A DNA stretch of 64,000 nucleotides from Streptomyces sp. NRRL S-337. Its GTDB lineage: Bacteria > Actinomycetota > Actinomycetes > Streptomycetales > Streptomycetaceae. Shown piece after piece: positions 49,950 to 60,747 of this stretch. The stretch covers positions 124,001-188,000 of the forward strand of contig NZ_JOIX01000002.1 of assembly GCF_000720175.1 (NCBI RefSeq), read 5' to 3'. The notes beneath the pieces were generated by a model, which ran no database searches, was not told the DNA's origin, and saw only the letters and a program-made list of their open reading frames with translations. Position numbers and translations under genes: made by a program. Position 1 is the first letter of the stretch. Every line of letters starts with the position of its first letter.

Positions 49950-50717
49950 TCAGGCGCGGCAGCGCAGCATCTCCAGCGGGGGGTTGGCGAGGAGGTCCGC
50001 CCAGAAGTCCGCACCGAACCTGCGCATGCCGGCGTCGGACACCTCCAACGGGACCCAGGTCACCTCGCCGAATCCGGCCGCGCGCAGACACTCTTCGTAG
50101 ACCTCGCGGCGCGGGCAGGTGGTGACGAACGAGATCGGCGGGTCGAGGAGCGCCGTGACCCGCACCCGCGGCCCGGTCTCGGCCTCCTCCCCCGTCGACT
50201 CGCAGCGGAAGCCGTACTGGTCCAGGGGCGGCCCGTCGAAGCGGTAGTCGGGTGTCTGGGCGAGCACGAAGAACTCCGCGCCGGGTGCCAAGCTCTGGTG
50301 CACGTTGCGGCACATCCGCTCCATGGCGGCGACGTCCTCCGCGTAGTTGAGCAGTTGGACCGCCGTGGCGACGTCGAAACGCCGTGACAGAGGCGGAAGT
50401 TGAGATACATCGCCGACCTCGTAGCGCACACCCAGCGGGTCACGCTCCTCGAACTGCCGTGCCACGGCGACCATTTCACCGGAAATGTCGATGCCGAGCA
50501 CCTCCGCGGCACCGCGCCGCATGAACTCCCTGCTGTAGAAGCCGGTGCCGGAGGCCAGGTCAAGGACCGACTTGCCGCGCACGTCCCCGACCATGGCCAG
50601 GAAGCTGGGCACCTCCCCGTACTGCGCCAGCGGCAGGGCCTTGAAGCCCTCGAATGCCTCACCGATCTCGTCGTACTGCTGCACGCTCACCGTGCTGTCC
50701 TCCCCGTGTGTCGTCAT
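49950..50717 (-). CDS. Class I SAM-dependent methyltransferase
   Basis: 255 residues. SAM motif I VLDLASGTGFYSREFMRRGA, motif II region IDISGEMVAVARQFEERDPL, VRYEVGDVSQLPPLSRRFDV, and a substrate region DYRFDGPPLDQYGFRCESTG. Start at 50717 (MTTHGEDSTVSVQQYDEIGE) is the first protein-like Met; the frame remains open upstream. Same strand as the AMP ligase, about 295 bases away, and close to a SnoaL-type cyclase gene, which hints at secondary metabolism. Substrate unknown. Confidence 0.88.
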   Translation of the reverse strand: MTTHGEDSTVSVQQYDEIGEAFEGFKALPLAQYGEVPSFLAMVGDVRGKSVLDLASGTGFYSREFMRRGAAEVLGIDISGEMVAVARQFEERDPLGVRYEVGDVSQLPPLSRRFDVATAVQLLNYAEDVAAMERMCRNVHQSLAPGAEFFVLAQTPDYRFDGPPLDQYGFRCESTGEEAETGPRVRVTALLDPPISFVTTCPRREVYEECLRAAGFGEVTWVPLEVSDAGMRRFGADFWADLLANPPLEMLRCRA

Positions 50718-50975
50718 GTCCTTGGCCCCGGGCCCATGCCTGGGCACGCCGTGGCCTCTGCCGGGCAGTCTCCCCGCACCCCGGCGGCCCGTCGTACTGG
50801 CAGAAGCCACAAAGATCCGGACACCGTCCCGGTCTCGTGCACGGGCGGGCGTACGGATTCGATGGGATGCGGGACCGTCGTCCGCGCGTCGCGTCACATT
50901 CCCGGCGGTCGTGCCGTCCTACTGCTCAGACGCCGTTGAGCACACGGCGGAGGCACAGACCAGAGGAGAGAGCGC

Positions 50976-51410
50976 ATGTCGGCAGCTGGGGCAACAAGCA
51001 ACACAGCGACGCTCAATCGCTTCCACTCCGCCGTGAACAGCGGCGACCTGGAAGTCATTTCGAAGGCCATCGACGAGTTCGTCGCACCGGAGTTGGTCTT
51101 CCACGCGCCGGTACCGATGGGCGCGACGGGAGCGGAGGCCTTGAAGCGGGTGTGGGAGGTGCTCCTGCGCGCGTTCCCCGACCTCCACGTCACCGTTGAG
51201 GAGACGATCGCGGAGGGCGACAAGATCGTCTCCAGGAACACGGTGACCGGAACCCACCGGGGCGAGTACCAAGGCCTGCGGCCCACCGGAAAGACCGTCA
51301 GCTACAGCGAGATCTTCATCTTCCGGTTCGTCGGCGGGCGGATCGCCGAGATCCGGGGTGTCGTCGACGTCCTCGCGCAACTGCGCCAACTCGGCGCCCT
51401 CCCGTCCTGA
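50976..51410 (+). CDS. SnoaL-like polyketide cyclase / ester cyclase family
   Basis: 144 residues of the ester-cyclase branch of the NTF2 fold: LNRFHSAVNSGDLEVISKAI, VFHAPVPMGATGAEALKRVW, LLRAFPDLHVTVEETIAEGD, VSRNTVTGTHRGEYQGLRPT, SYSEIFIFRFVGGRIAEIRG. Some members close aldol rings in anthracyclines, but most genomic homologues have unknown roles. GAGGAGAGAGC precedes the ATG. Divergent from the methyltransferase. Confidence 0.87.
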   Translation: MSAAGATSNTATLNRFHSAVNSGDLEVISKAIDEFVAPELVFHAPVPMGATGAEALKRVWEVLLRAFPDLHVTVEETIAEGDKIVSRNTVTGTHRGEYQGLRPTGKTVSYSEIFIFRFVGGRIAEIRGVVDVLAQLRQLGALPS

Positions 51411-51634
51411 CGAGCCCCCACAGGACCTTGTCCACGACCGGCGCGAATCGAGTGCGGTCCGCCCGCAGCCCTGGCGTGATGACCAGCGACAGTGGGCGGC
51501 CCCTCGGCCGCCGGACCACACCAAAGTCCACAGCCCACGGCCCACAGCTGTCCGGGCCCGCCCTGAGGCAGTGAACACAGAGCCAAGTGACTGTGGACTT
51601 ACAGCTGACAACACCTGATTGGCGCCAATCCGGC

Positions 51635-52036
51635 CTAGCCGCGGGGGCTGCTGATGCGTTCGGGTTGGATCACATAGATCACCCGGACTTGGTCGCGGCC
51701 GCCGAACCAGGGGTAGGGCCCACCGAGGTACTTCTGCGCGAGCGCCTCGATGTGGTCGACCGCTCCCTCGGTGGTCATCCGCACCACCCGACCGCGGATC
51801 TGGATGTAGGCGAAAGGATCCGAGGGGTCGGCGACCGCGACGGCCACCCGCGGGTCCCGCGCGATGTTCCGCGTCTTTTGATGCGTCTCGACGCTGTTGA
51901 TCAGGACGTGCTCACCGTCGGTGTCGACCCAGGTCTGGGTGAGCTGGGGCGAGCCGTCGGGCATCGTCGTGGCGAGGTAGCAGGTGCTGGGGCGGCGCAG
52001 CAGCGCCACCACGTCCTCGCCGAGGGGTACGGGCAC
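51635..52036 (-). CDS. PPOX-class F420/FMN-dependent oxidoreductase
   Basis: 133 residues with the split-barrel pattern: VALLRRPSTCYLATTMPDGS, PQLTQTWVDTDGEHVLINSV, THQKTRNIARDPRVAVAVAD, and FAYIQIRGRVVRMTTEGAVD. The family reduces substrates with F420H2 or FMN, as the TIGR03618 group does in actinobacteria. The start at 52036 follows AGAGCCCCC-type spacing with a modest site. Single gene. Confidence 0.88.
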   Translation of the reverse strand: MPVPLGEDVVALLRRPSTCYLATTMPDGSPQLTQTWVDTDGEHVLINSVETHQKTRNIARDPRVAVAVADPSDPFAYIQIRGRVVRMTTEGAVDHIEALAQKYLGGPYPWFGGRDQVRVIYVIQPERISSPRG

Positions 52037-52177
52037 GGGGGCTCTCCAGGGATCGGTTCGGTGGGGTTCTGGGCCACGGTAGCCGCGACGGGAAACCGGC
52101 CCTCCCCCAACCCGGACTCCGCGTGCCTGGATTGCCCACCGCCTCAGCTCCTTCGAGGCGTCGGGCCGGGCCCGTGG

Positions 52178-52810
52178 TCAGGACGACGCGGGTGCGAGCG
52201 ACGTGGCCTCCCAGGCGAAGCCGTCCGGGTCGGTGAAAGGCCCGGCGGTGCCTACGAGAACGATCCGGTGCGATCCGCTGCCGTCGGCGGGAACGCCTAC
52301 GTCCTTGGCCAGGGCGCGGCGCTTGTACAGGGCCAGTTTGAGGGGACTGGACCCCTCGGCGGCGAATTCCACGTACTTGCCGCCGAAGCTCTTCGCCACG
52401 GCCAGACCTTGACCGACGTAGAACTGCTTGCTCGCCTTGACGTCCTCCACTCCCAGCAGGAGCACGATCTCGTCGATCTCCCGGGTGGCCGGGCCGGTGT
52501 CCTTCTTCGCCGAGGTCGCGACCTTCCAGATCGTCCCGTCCGGGGCCTGTACGACACCGCCGTAGCCCCAGAGCGACTTCGCGGACGGCTTCAGCGACGT
52601 GGCGCCGGCATCGAGGGCAGCGTTGACGAGGCTGTCGACGTTGGCCGGCTGGGACACCGTGAGCGCCAGCGTGAAGCCGCGGAAGCCGGTGGTGGGTGCC
52701 TGCGATGCCCGCAGACGTATCTGCGCGTCCAGCCCGAAGGCGGCGGTGTAGAAGTGGTGGGCGGCCGTAGGGTCGGCCACCTCAAGGGTGACGGATTCGA
52801 TGGTTGCCAT
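52178..52810 (-). CDS. VOC family protein (two modules)
   Basis: 210 residues with two glyoxalase-like modules: MATIESVTLEVADPTAAHHF to about 100 and TREIDEIVLLLGVEDVKASK to the end (FTDPDGFAWEATSLAP). The DGTIWKVATS and DPDGFAWEA strands end each module. Four metal-ligand positions are only partly kept, so catalysis is uncertain. Single gene downstream of a small gap after katG on the opposite order. Confidence 0.85.
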   Translation of the reverse strand: MATIESVTLEVADPTAAHHFYTAAFGLDAQIRLRASQAPTTGFRGFTLALTVSQPANVDSLVNAALDAGATSLKPSAKSLWGYGGVVQAPDGTIWKVATSAKKDTGPATREIDEIVLLLGVEDVKASKQFYVGQGLAVAKSFGGKYVEFAAEGSSPLKLALYKRRALAKDVGVPADGSGSHRIVLVGTAGPFTDPDGFAWEATSLAPASS

Positions 52811-52963
52811 GGCCCTTACGCTAGGTGCGGCCCGGTGACCGGTGCTTCTTGATTCCTGACCGGTCTGCTGTCACCCGCTGGGGCGAAGGGATCAACGCCC
52901 AGCTGATCCAGAGCAACGGGGTCGGCCCTGGAAGAACCGCTCGTCACCTCCCTGGGTTCCGAG

Positions 52964-53002
52964 GATGTCCCGGCCGGCCGGAGAGTGGCCGACCGGGACA
53001 TC
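52964..53002 (-). terminator. Strong hairpin terminator of katG
   Basis: GATGTCCCGGCCGGCC (52964-52979) pairs with GGCCGACCGGGACATC (52987-53002) with one mismatch and a 7-base loop. It lies 4 bases past the katG stop on the minus strand. Confidence 0.8.
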
Positions 53003-53006
53003 GGGC

Positions 53007-55711
<2,705 letters not shown>

Positions 55712-56161
55712 GACATGCTCCTTCCGGGAGAATGCCGGCATCCGGCCCATTCAGACTCGCACGCGCGCGGACACCGCGCCTCTCCACAGCCGCTTCCTGG
55801 CTCACGGAGACTGAACCCGGGGCGTTCCGCCGAGCCCGAGCCGGTCGGACCGGTGCGCACCGGACGTCGATGGGGCCCGACGGCACGACGGTGGTGGGGG
55901 CCGGGTGCACCCCCCGGACGGATCCGGGCTGGCTCGGCGTCGCCTGAGCAGCCTGTGTGTTCAGCGCCTCAATGGGCGCCCAAAGGGTTGACGCGTCAGT
56001 AAGCGGAATCCAGAATCCCGCTTACTGTTCGACATTGCCGAACAGGGGACACAGTTGTCGTCAGCGCCGAAGGGGCCGAGCCGCCGCATCCAGGCTCCCG
56101 TGCGCAGTCGGCACCCGGTGGCCACGCGGGTCTCGCCTGCGCGGTCCGCGAAAGGAACGGC
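55712..56161. other. Divergent gap with two inverted repeats
   Basis: About 450 bases between the small basic gene and the lipase gene. Two inverted repeats at 55997-56044 are the only structure seen; no gene recognised. Confidence 0.45.
55997..56044. promoter_or_regulatory. Two adjacent inverted repeats upstream of the lipase gene
   Basis: CAGTAAGCGG (55997-56006) pairs perfectly with CCGCTTACTG (56018-56027). TGTTCG (56026-56031) pairs with CGAACA (56039-56044). They overlap by two bases and lie about 120 bases before the lipase ATG, so they may be operators. Confidence 0.55.
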
Positions 56162-56965
56162 ATGCGTCTGAGGACCCTCCCCCTTGCCCTGATGGTGGCC
56201 ACCTGCGCCTTCTTCGGTTTCACCGCCGGCCCCGCCCAGGCCGACGGCGTCTCGCCGCCCGGCGCGAACGACTGGACGTGCAAGCCGTCCGCCGCTCACC
56301 CCTATCCCGTCGTGCTGGTCCACGGCACCTTCGAGGACATGGCCAAGAACTGGTCGATCCTGTCGCCGCAGATCAAGGACGCCGGATACTGCGTCTTCGC
56401 ACTCGACTACGGCAACCAGGCCACCGCCCACATCGCAGATTCGGCCCGGGAGCTCGACACATTCGTCGACTCCGTTCTTGGTGCGACCGGCGCCAAGAAG
56501 GTCGACCTGGTCGGTCACAGCCAGGGCGGGATGATGCCCCGCTACTACCTCGACTTCCTCGGCGGCGCCACCAAGGTCGACGAACTGGTGGGAATCGTGC
56601 CCTCGAACCACGGCACGACCAACCCCCTGACCATCCCGACCGGGTTTGCCGGCTGCGACGCCTGCACCGACCAGATGGCCGGTTCGCCGTTCCTGACCCA
56701 CCTCAACGCGAAGGGGGACACGGTGGCGGGCCCCGACTACACCGTGATCACCACCAAGCACGACGAGGTCGTGACCCCGTACACCAGCGCCTTCCTCAGC
56801 GGGCCGGCGAAGCAGGTCACCAACGTCACGCTCCAGGACCGCTGCCCCCTGGACGCCTTCGAACACGACCAGAGCCCCAACGATCCGGTCGTCGCCCAGT
56901 GGGTACTCAACGCACTCGGCCGCAGCGGCCCCGCGGACCCCGCCTTCGTGCCCCGCTGCGTCTGA
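56162..56965 (+). CDS. Secreted lipase/esterase (alpha/beta hydrolase, lipase class 2)
   Basis: 267 residues. Sec signal peptide (MRLRTLPLALMVATCAFFGF, cleavage after AQA near 27). Oxyanion region VVLVHGTFEDMAKNW, nucleophile elbow GHSQGG (Ser120), acid Asp201 in TTKHDEVVTP and His235 in FEHDQSPNDP. Cysteine pairs (WTCK/GYCVF, CDACTD, DRCPL/RCV) fit extracellular disulfides seen in Streptomyces lipases of family I.7. A hairpin terminator follows the stop. Confidence 0.92.
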   Translation: MRLRTLPLALMVATCAFFGFTAGPAQADGVSPPGANDWTCKPSAAHPYPVVLVHGTFEDMAKNWSILSPQIKDAGYCVFALDYGNQATAHIADSARELDTFVDSVLGATGAKKVDLVGHSQGGMMPRYYLDFLGGATKVDELVGIVPSNHGTTNPLTIPTGFAGCDACTDQMAGSPFLTHLNAKGDTVAGPDYTVITTKHDEVVTPYTSAFLSGPAKQVTNVTLQDRCPLDAFEHDQSPNDPVVAQWVLNALGRSGPADPAFVPRCV

Positions 56966-56982
56966 CCGGTTTGCTCGCGTAC

Positions 56983-57012
56983 GGCTCCGGGCGGGACGGA
57001 CCGCCCGGAGCC
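56983..57012 (+). terminator. Hairpin terminator of the lipase gene
   Basis: GGCTCCGGGCGG (56983-56994) and CCGCCCGGAGCC (57001-57012) form a perfect 12-bp stem with a 6-base loop, 17 bases after the stop. Confidence 0.85.
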
Positions 57013-57020
57013 CTCGTCAG

Positions 57021-57212
57021 TCAAGCGGGGCCTGGACGAGGCTCCGGCTCCGGCTCCGGCTCAGGGGGGTGAGGCGGCGGAGGGACGGGCTCGGGTCCGG
57101 GCGGGACGGGCCCTGGCCCCGGCTCCGGCGGAGTGGGCGGAGGACCAGGGGTGGGCGGGACCGGCTCAGGATGAAGGGGCCCTGGCGGCGCGGGCGGCTG
57201 CGGAACAGTCAT
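57021..57212 (-). CDS. Proline-rich low-complexity peptide
   Basis: 63 residues, more than half Pro, with Glu/Gly: MTVPQPPAPPGPLHPEP, TPGPPPTPPEPGPGP, PEPEPEPEPRPGPA. AAAGGAC precedes the ATG at 57212, and the upstream sequence repeats this element four times. No transmembrane or signal segment. Similar small Pro-rich peptides occur in streptomycetes, with unknown function. It could also be non-coding repeat DNA, but the start context is good. Confidence 0.5.
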   Translation of the reverse strand: MTVPQPPAPPGPLHPEPVPPTPGPPPTPPEPGPGPVPPGPEPVPPPPHPPEPEPEPEPRPGPA

Positions 57213-57589
57213 CACAGGTCCTTTCCGAATGTCCTTTCCGGATGTCCTTTCCGAATGCCGTTTCCGTACGTCTCTCCGATCAGCGTGCGGTCCACGTGGC
57301 CCGTCGGGTCGAGTGCCGTACGGCGACTACCTGCAGTCCCTTCTCACTCTGACCCCCGCCTGAGACAGGAGCAAGCGGCCCCGGAGCCGCGGCTTCCCAG
57401 GGCCCGCCCGCACCCGTACCCGCCCCTTCGCAGCACTTCGCCCCGCCGGCCAAGCCGACGGGGCGAACCCACAAGGCACCAAGACACCAAGGCAGCAGGG
57501 CACCTGCCAACAAGGCACCGAGTCCCGAATCAACCAGCGGCGGCGTCTTCCTCGCCTCCGGACCCCTGACGCGTGGTGCCCCGTGGCCG
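57213..57589. other. Gap with 13-bp repeats
   Basis: About 375 bases. The first part is the 13-bp repeat tract (57218-57269). Further on there is an AAGGCACC-type loose repetition around 57470-57520. No gene recognised. Confidence 0.45.
57218..57269. repeat. Four copies of a 13-bp repeat carrying a Shine-Dalgarno-like core
   Basis: Exactly phased units at 57218, 57231, 57244 and 57257: GTCCTTTCCGAAT, GTCCTTTCCGGAT, GTCCTTTCCGAAT, GCCGTTTCCGTAC. On the minus strand the first three read as GGAAAGGAC, so the ribosome-binding-site core of the proline-rich gene is present three times in tandem. Confidence 0.85.
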
Positions 57590-59020
57590 TCAGCCGATAG
57601 GCAGGGTCATGGCACGCAGTGCGCTGTACGGCGAGTAGTTCCCGGACGCGTCGTAGGTGCGGGCCCGGTACTCATAGGTGCGCCCGTCGGCGGACAGCGG
57701 GTCGCAGACGGTGGCGGTGGCCGGGTCGCGGCGCGGGTCGTAGCCGTGGTGCAGGACGACCGACCAGGTGTCCGTGCCCGCCGCGCGGCGCTCGATCTCG
57801 AAGCCGACGAAGTCGCGGATCGGGGCCGGCGTGTTGTCGGTGGCGGTCGCCTGGATGCCGGTCGGGCAGGAACCCAGGGTCAGGTCGGGGGCGTAATAGG
57901 GGGCGATGCCGTCAGGGATGTTGAGCCAGAGCTCATTGGTGGCGGTGGCATCGAGCCCGTTGGGGTTGTAGGTGGTCGTGCCACCGTCGTTGGTGACGAG
58001 GACGCGGTAGTGCCGGGTCTCGCCGTCGGCGGTGACGGGGCCGGTGGTCCAGGTGTTGCCCTCGGTGGCGCCGAGCGGCACCCAGACGTAGTAGCCGTCC
58101 ACCAAGTCGTTGCTCAGCACCGTGTAGTGGTCAAATTGCGGCTCGGTGTTCAGCGGCCACTTCAAGGTGACCTTGCCGGTCGCCTTGTCGTAGGTGCCGG
58201 TCAGGGAGGTGACGACGGGCAGAGGTCGGACGATGGTGTCCGTGCTTCCCGACGAGGTGTTGCCCGCCTTGTCCGTGGCGCGCACCTCGTAGTAATAGGG
58301 CGTGCGGTCGTCGGGGTTCACCAGGGGGTCGGTGTAGCTGCGGGCGGTGGTCGTGGTGACCTTCGTCCAGGTGCTGGAGCCGACGGGCCGCCGATAGAGG
58401 GAGTAACTCGCCAGGTCCATCTCCTTGTTGGCGGACCAGGAGACGGTCGTCTTGCGGGTCGTGGTGTTGTAGGCCGTCTTCACGCCGGTCGGGGCGAGCG
58501 GCTTTATCTCGTCGTACGTCGCCGACGTCCGGGGCGTGTACGTGAACGCGACCTTCGCGGCGCCCGACCAGTTCACGTAGTCGACGCGGATGGTGTGCTT
58601 GCCGGACGGGATGTTGAAGCCGAGGAACGTGGAGCGGGCGGTGTCACCGGTGGCGTACCACAGGTCGATCTGGCTGACGCCGTCCAGGTAGACGCGGACG
58701 CCATCGGTGGCGGAGACGGTGAACATGAAAGGGCCGCCGGAGCCGAAGTCGCGGGTCACCGACCAGCGGACACCGAAGTTGTTCGACGACACGCCGGAGA
58801 CCGGGCTGCCGGACCAGTTCTGGCTGATGGTGCCGTCGCAGTCGGTCTTCACCGGGGAGCCGGAGAACGAGGTGTTGTTGTAGAACGTCCGCTTGTAGAC
58901 GTTGGTCGAGCAGGTGACGTCGGCGGCTGCCGCCTGTGGGGCAGCGACCAGCAGGCTGCCGAGGATGACGGCGCACATGGCACCACCCGTCCGGGCGGCC
59001 ACGAGTCTCTTCTTGTGCAC
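57590..59020 (-). CDS. Secreted PA14/fibronectin type III protein
   Basis: 476 residues. Sec signal (KKRLVAARTGGAMCAVILGS, ending AQAAAA near 33). Residues about 35-165 resemble a PA14 carbohydrate-binding module (TSFSGSPVKTDCDGTISQNW, FMFTVSATDGVRVYLDGVSQ, GKHTIRVDYVNWSGAAKVAF). Then come FN3-like repeats at about 175-265 (KTTVSWSANKEMDLASYSLY), 268-360 and 370-476. No catalytic domain is seen, so it is probably a cell-surface or secreted binding protein. Confidence 0.85.
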   Translation of the reverse strand: MHKKRLVAARTGGAMCAVILGSLLVAAPQAAAADVTCSTNVYKRTFYNNTSFSGSPVKTDCDGTISQNWSGSPVSGVSSNNFGVRWSVTRDFGSGGPFMFTVSATDGVRVYLDGVSQIDLWYATGDTARSTFLGFNIPSGKHTIRVDYVNWSGAAKVAFTYTPRTSATYDEIKPLAPTGVKTAYNTTTRKTTVSWSANKEMDLASYSLYRRPVGSSTWTKVTTTTARSYTDPLVNPDDRTPYYYEVRATDKAGNTSSGSTDTIVRPLPVVTSLTGTYDKATGKVTLKWPLNTEPQFDHYTVLSNDLVDGYYVWVPLGATEGNTWTTGPVTADGETRHYRVLVTNDGGTTTYNPNGLDATATNELWLNIPDGIAPYYAPDLTLGSCPTGIQATATDNTPAPIRDFVGFEIERRAAGTDTWSVVLHHGYDPRRDPATATVCDPLSADGRTYEYRARTYDASGNYSPYSALRAMTLPIG

Positions 59021-59287
59021 GGGGACCTTTCACACTGTGCGAGTAAGACGTACGGCGTGGAGACCCGTGAGGGGCAAAGAAGGTTGCACAGCGCGCCCGA
59101 TGATGTGAAGGAACCCGGTCCCGGACCCGGCAGCGACCGCGACTCTGCTGGTCAACCGGGCCTTACTTACCCTCTCTGCCTGGCTTCTCTGCCTGGTTTC
59201 TCGCCCTCGACTCTCTTCCGCGGCTCTCCCGCGTTCCTCGCCCTCGGCTCTGCCCCTCGTTCCTCTCCCCCGTCCTCATCGGCAGCT

Positions 59288-59749
59288 CTACGTGCGCCGC
59301 TCATAGCGTGAACGCGCGAGGTGATAGGCCGTATGCAGCAGCTCACGGGTCGCCACCTCGGTACGCGGGCCGGGGTTCACCACTGCCAACCAGCCGACGG
59401 TGCCGTAAACGGGGTGCGCGAGCACGGTGTCGGCGGTGCTGGGGTCGACCTCGGTGGGGGCTGATTCGCGTGGCGCGTGACCGGTCCACCGGATGAAAGC
59501 TTCTTTCCCGGCAGAGATGTTCACGCGGAAGGTGTCCGGGCGGTCCAGACGTGATGCCTGGTCGCCGGGATAATTCTTGATCACGATCGTCGTGAACGGT
59601 TGGGTCGCCGTCGGGGTGACGCCATCAGGTGCGTAGTAGAAGAACGTGTCGCCCCAGCCGATTTCCGGCGAGCCGTCGCCGGGTGTCGGCCTGAGGGTCA
59701 GAACGCCGTCGAGGCCGCCCACGAAGCTGATGATCTCGTCCATGGTCAT
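59288..59749 (-). CDS. DUF6194 family protein
   Basis: 153 residues. The pattern MDEIISFVGGLDGVLTLRPT, GDGSPEIGWGDTFFYYAPDG, TTIVIKNYPGDQASRLDRPD, TFRVNISAGKEAFIRWTGH and WLAVVNPGPRTEVATRELLH is that of DUF6194, a YjbR-like small family often found with a MerR gene. No signal peptide. Divergent from a double-MerR regulator with a 63-base gap, so it is its probable target. Function unknown. Confidence 0.85.
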   Translation of the reverse strand: MTMDEIISFVGGLDGVLTLRPTPGDGSPEIGWGDTFFYYAPDGVTPTATQPFTTIVIKNYPGDQASRLDRPDTFRVNISAGKEAFIRWTGHAPRESAPTEVDPSTADTVLAHPVYGTVGWLAVVNPGPRTEVATRELLHTAYHLARSRYERRT

Positions 59750-59812
59750 GTGCTCTAGCGTTGCATTGAAGTGCTTGTGGAGACTTTGAGGCTGCGATGG
59801 AGGGACTTCACG

Positions 59813-60535
59813 ATGTCAGGTCTCAAATCCGGGGGCATGCGCACCGTCGACATCGCACGGCGTGCCGGGTGCTCCGTGCAACAGGTGCGCAATCTTGAAC
59901 ACGACGGTGTGCTTCCGTCGGCGACGCGCACGGCAGCCGGCTACCGGGTCTATACGGAGATACATCTGCAGTCCGCGCTGGCCTACCGGGCCCTGGCAGC
60001 AGGAGCGGGCCCGACCGAGGCCAAGAAGATCATCCGGGCCGTCCACCATTCGCCCACCCCGCAGGTGGCGCTTGCCCTTCTCGACGCAGCGCACGCCCGG
60101 CTCGACGCGGAGCGCACACAACTGAGGCAGGCCAAGGACGCAGCCCGGGCAATCTCCAGCGAGCCGATCGAAGACGTGCGCGCGTCGGACGCGATGAGCA
60201 TCTCCGAACTCGCCGCCGCCTTGGACGTACGTCCTTCGACGTTGCGGCACTGGGACAGGGAGGATCTCGTCGTCCCCGACCGCGACCCGGTACGAGGCAC
60301 GCGGCGATACACACCAACCCACGTGCGAGACGCGCGGATCGTTCACCAACTACGTAAGGCGGGTTACCGCCTCGCACCTCTTCGGGCCCTCATGCCGGAG
60401 ATGCGGTGCGCCCGCCGGTCGGAGGAGGTCGCCGCCGCGCTGACTGTCAGGGACGCAAGCATCACGGCGCGCTCCAAAGCCCTCCTCGACGGAGCCGCCG
60501 CACTCAGCGCCGTCCTCGCGCTGGCCGCCGGTTGA
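59813..60535 (+). CDS. MerR regulator with two MerR-type HTH domains
   Basis: 240 residues. A first MerR HTH at about 9-47 (MRTVDIARRAGCSVQQVRNL, EHDGVLPSATRTAAGYRVY) and a second at about 128-172 (MSISELAAALDVRPSTLRHW, DREDLVVPDRDPVRGTRRYT), joined by a helical linker (QVALALLDAAHARLDAERTQ). No cysteines in a metal-binding pattern and no effector domain beyond a short C-terminal helix. Divergent from the DUF6194 gene. How one chain with two DNA-binding heads dimerises is unclear. Confidence 0.88.
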   Translation: MSGLKSGGMRTVDIARRAGCSVQQVRNLEHDGVLPSATRTAAGYRVYTEIHLQSALAYRALAAGAGPTEAKKIIRAVHHSPTPQVALALLDAAHARLDAERTQLRQAKDAARAISSEPIEDVRASDAMSISELAAALDVRPSTLRHWDREDLVVPDRDPVRGTRRYTPTHVRDARIVHQLRKAGYRLAPLRALMPEMRCARRSEEVAAALTVRDASITARSKALLDGAAALSAVLALAAG

Positions 60536-60747
60536 CTTGACAGCTGCTTCCCGTCGTGGCAGCCCCAGTTGCGGGCGGCGAGCGGCGGGTGTCTCCTGAA
60601 GTGGGGAGGGACGGTGCGGGACGGTTTGCATGGCCGTGTACTGCCTTGCACCGCTGCCGTCCCGCAGGGGCAGGCGTACCGTCCCACAGGGGCAGGCGTA
60701 CCTCCGGACGAGCGTAACTTCCGAATCCGGGTCACCGAGTAGGTGAG

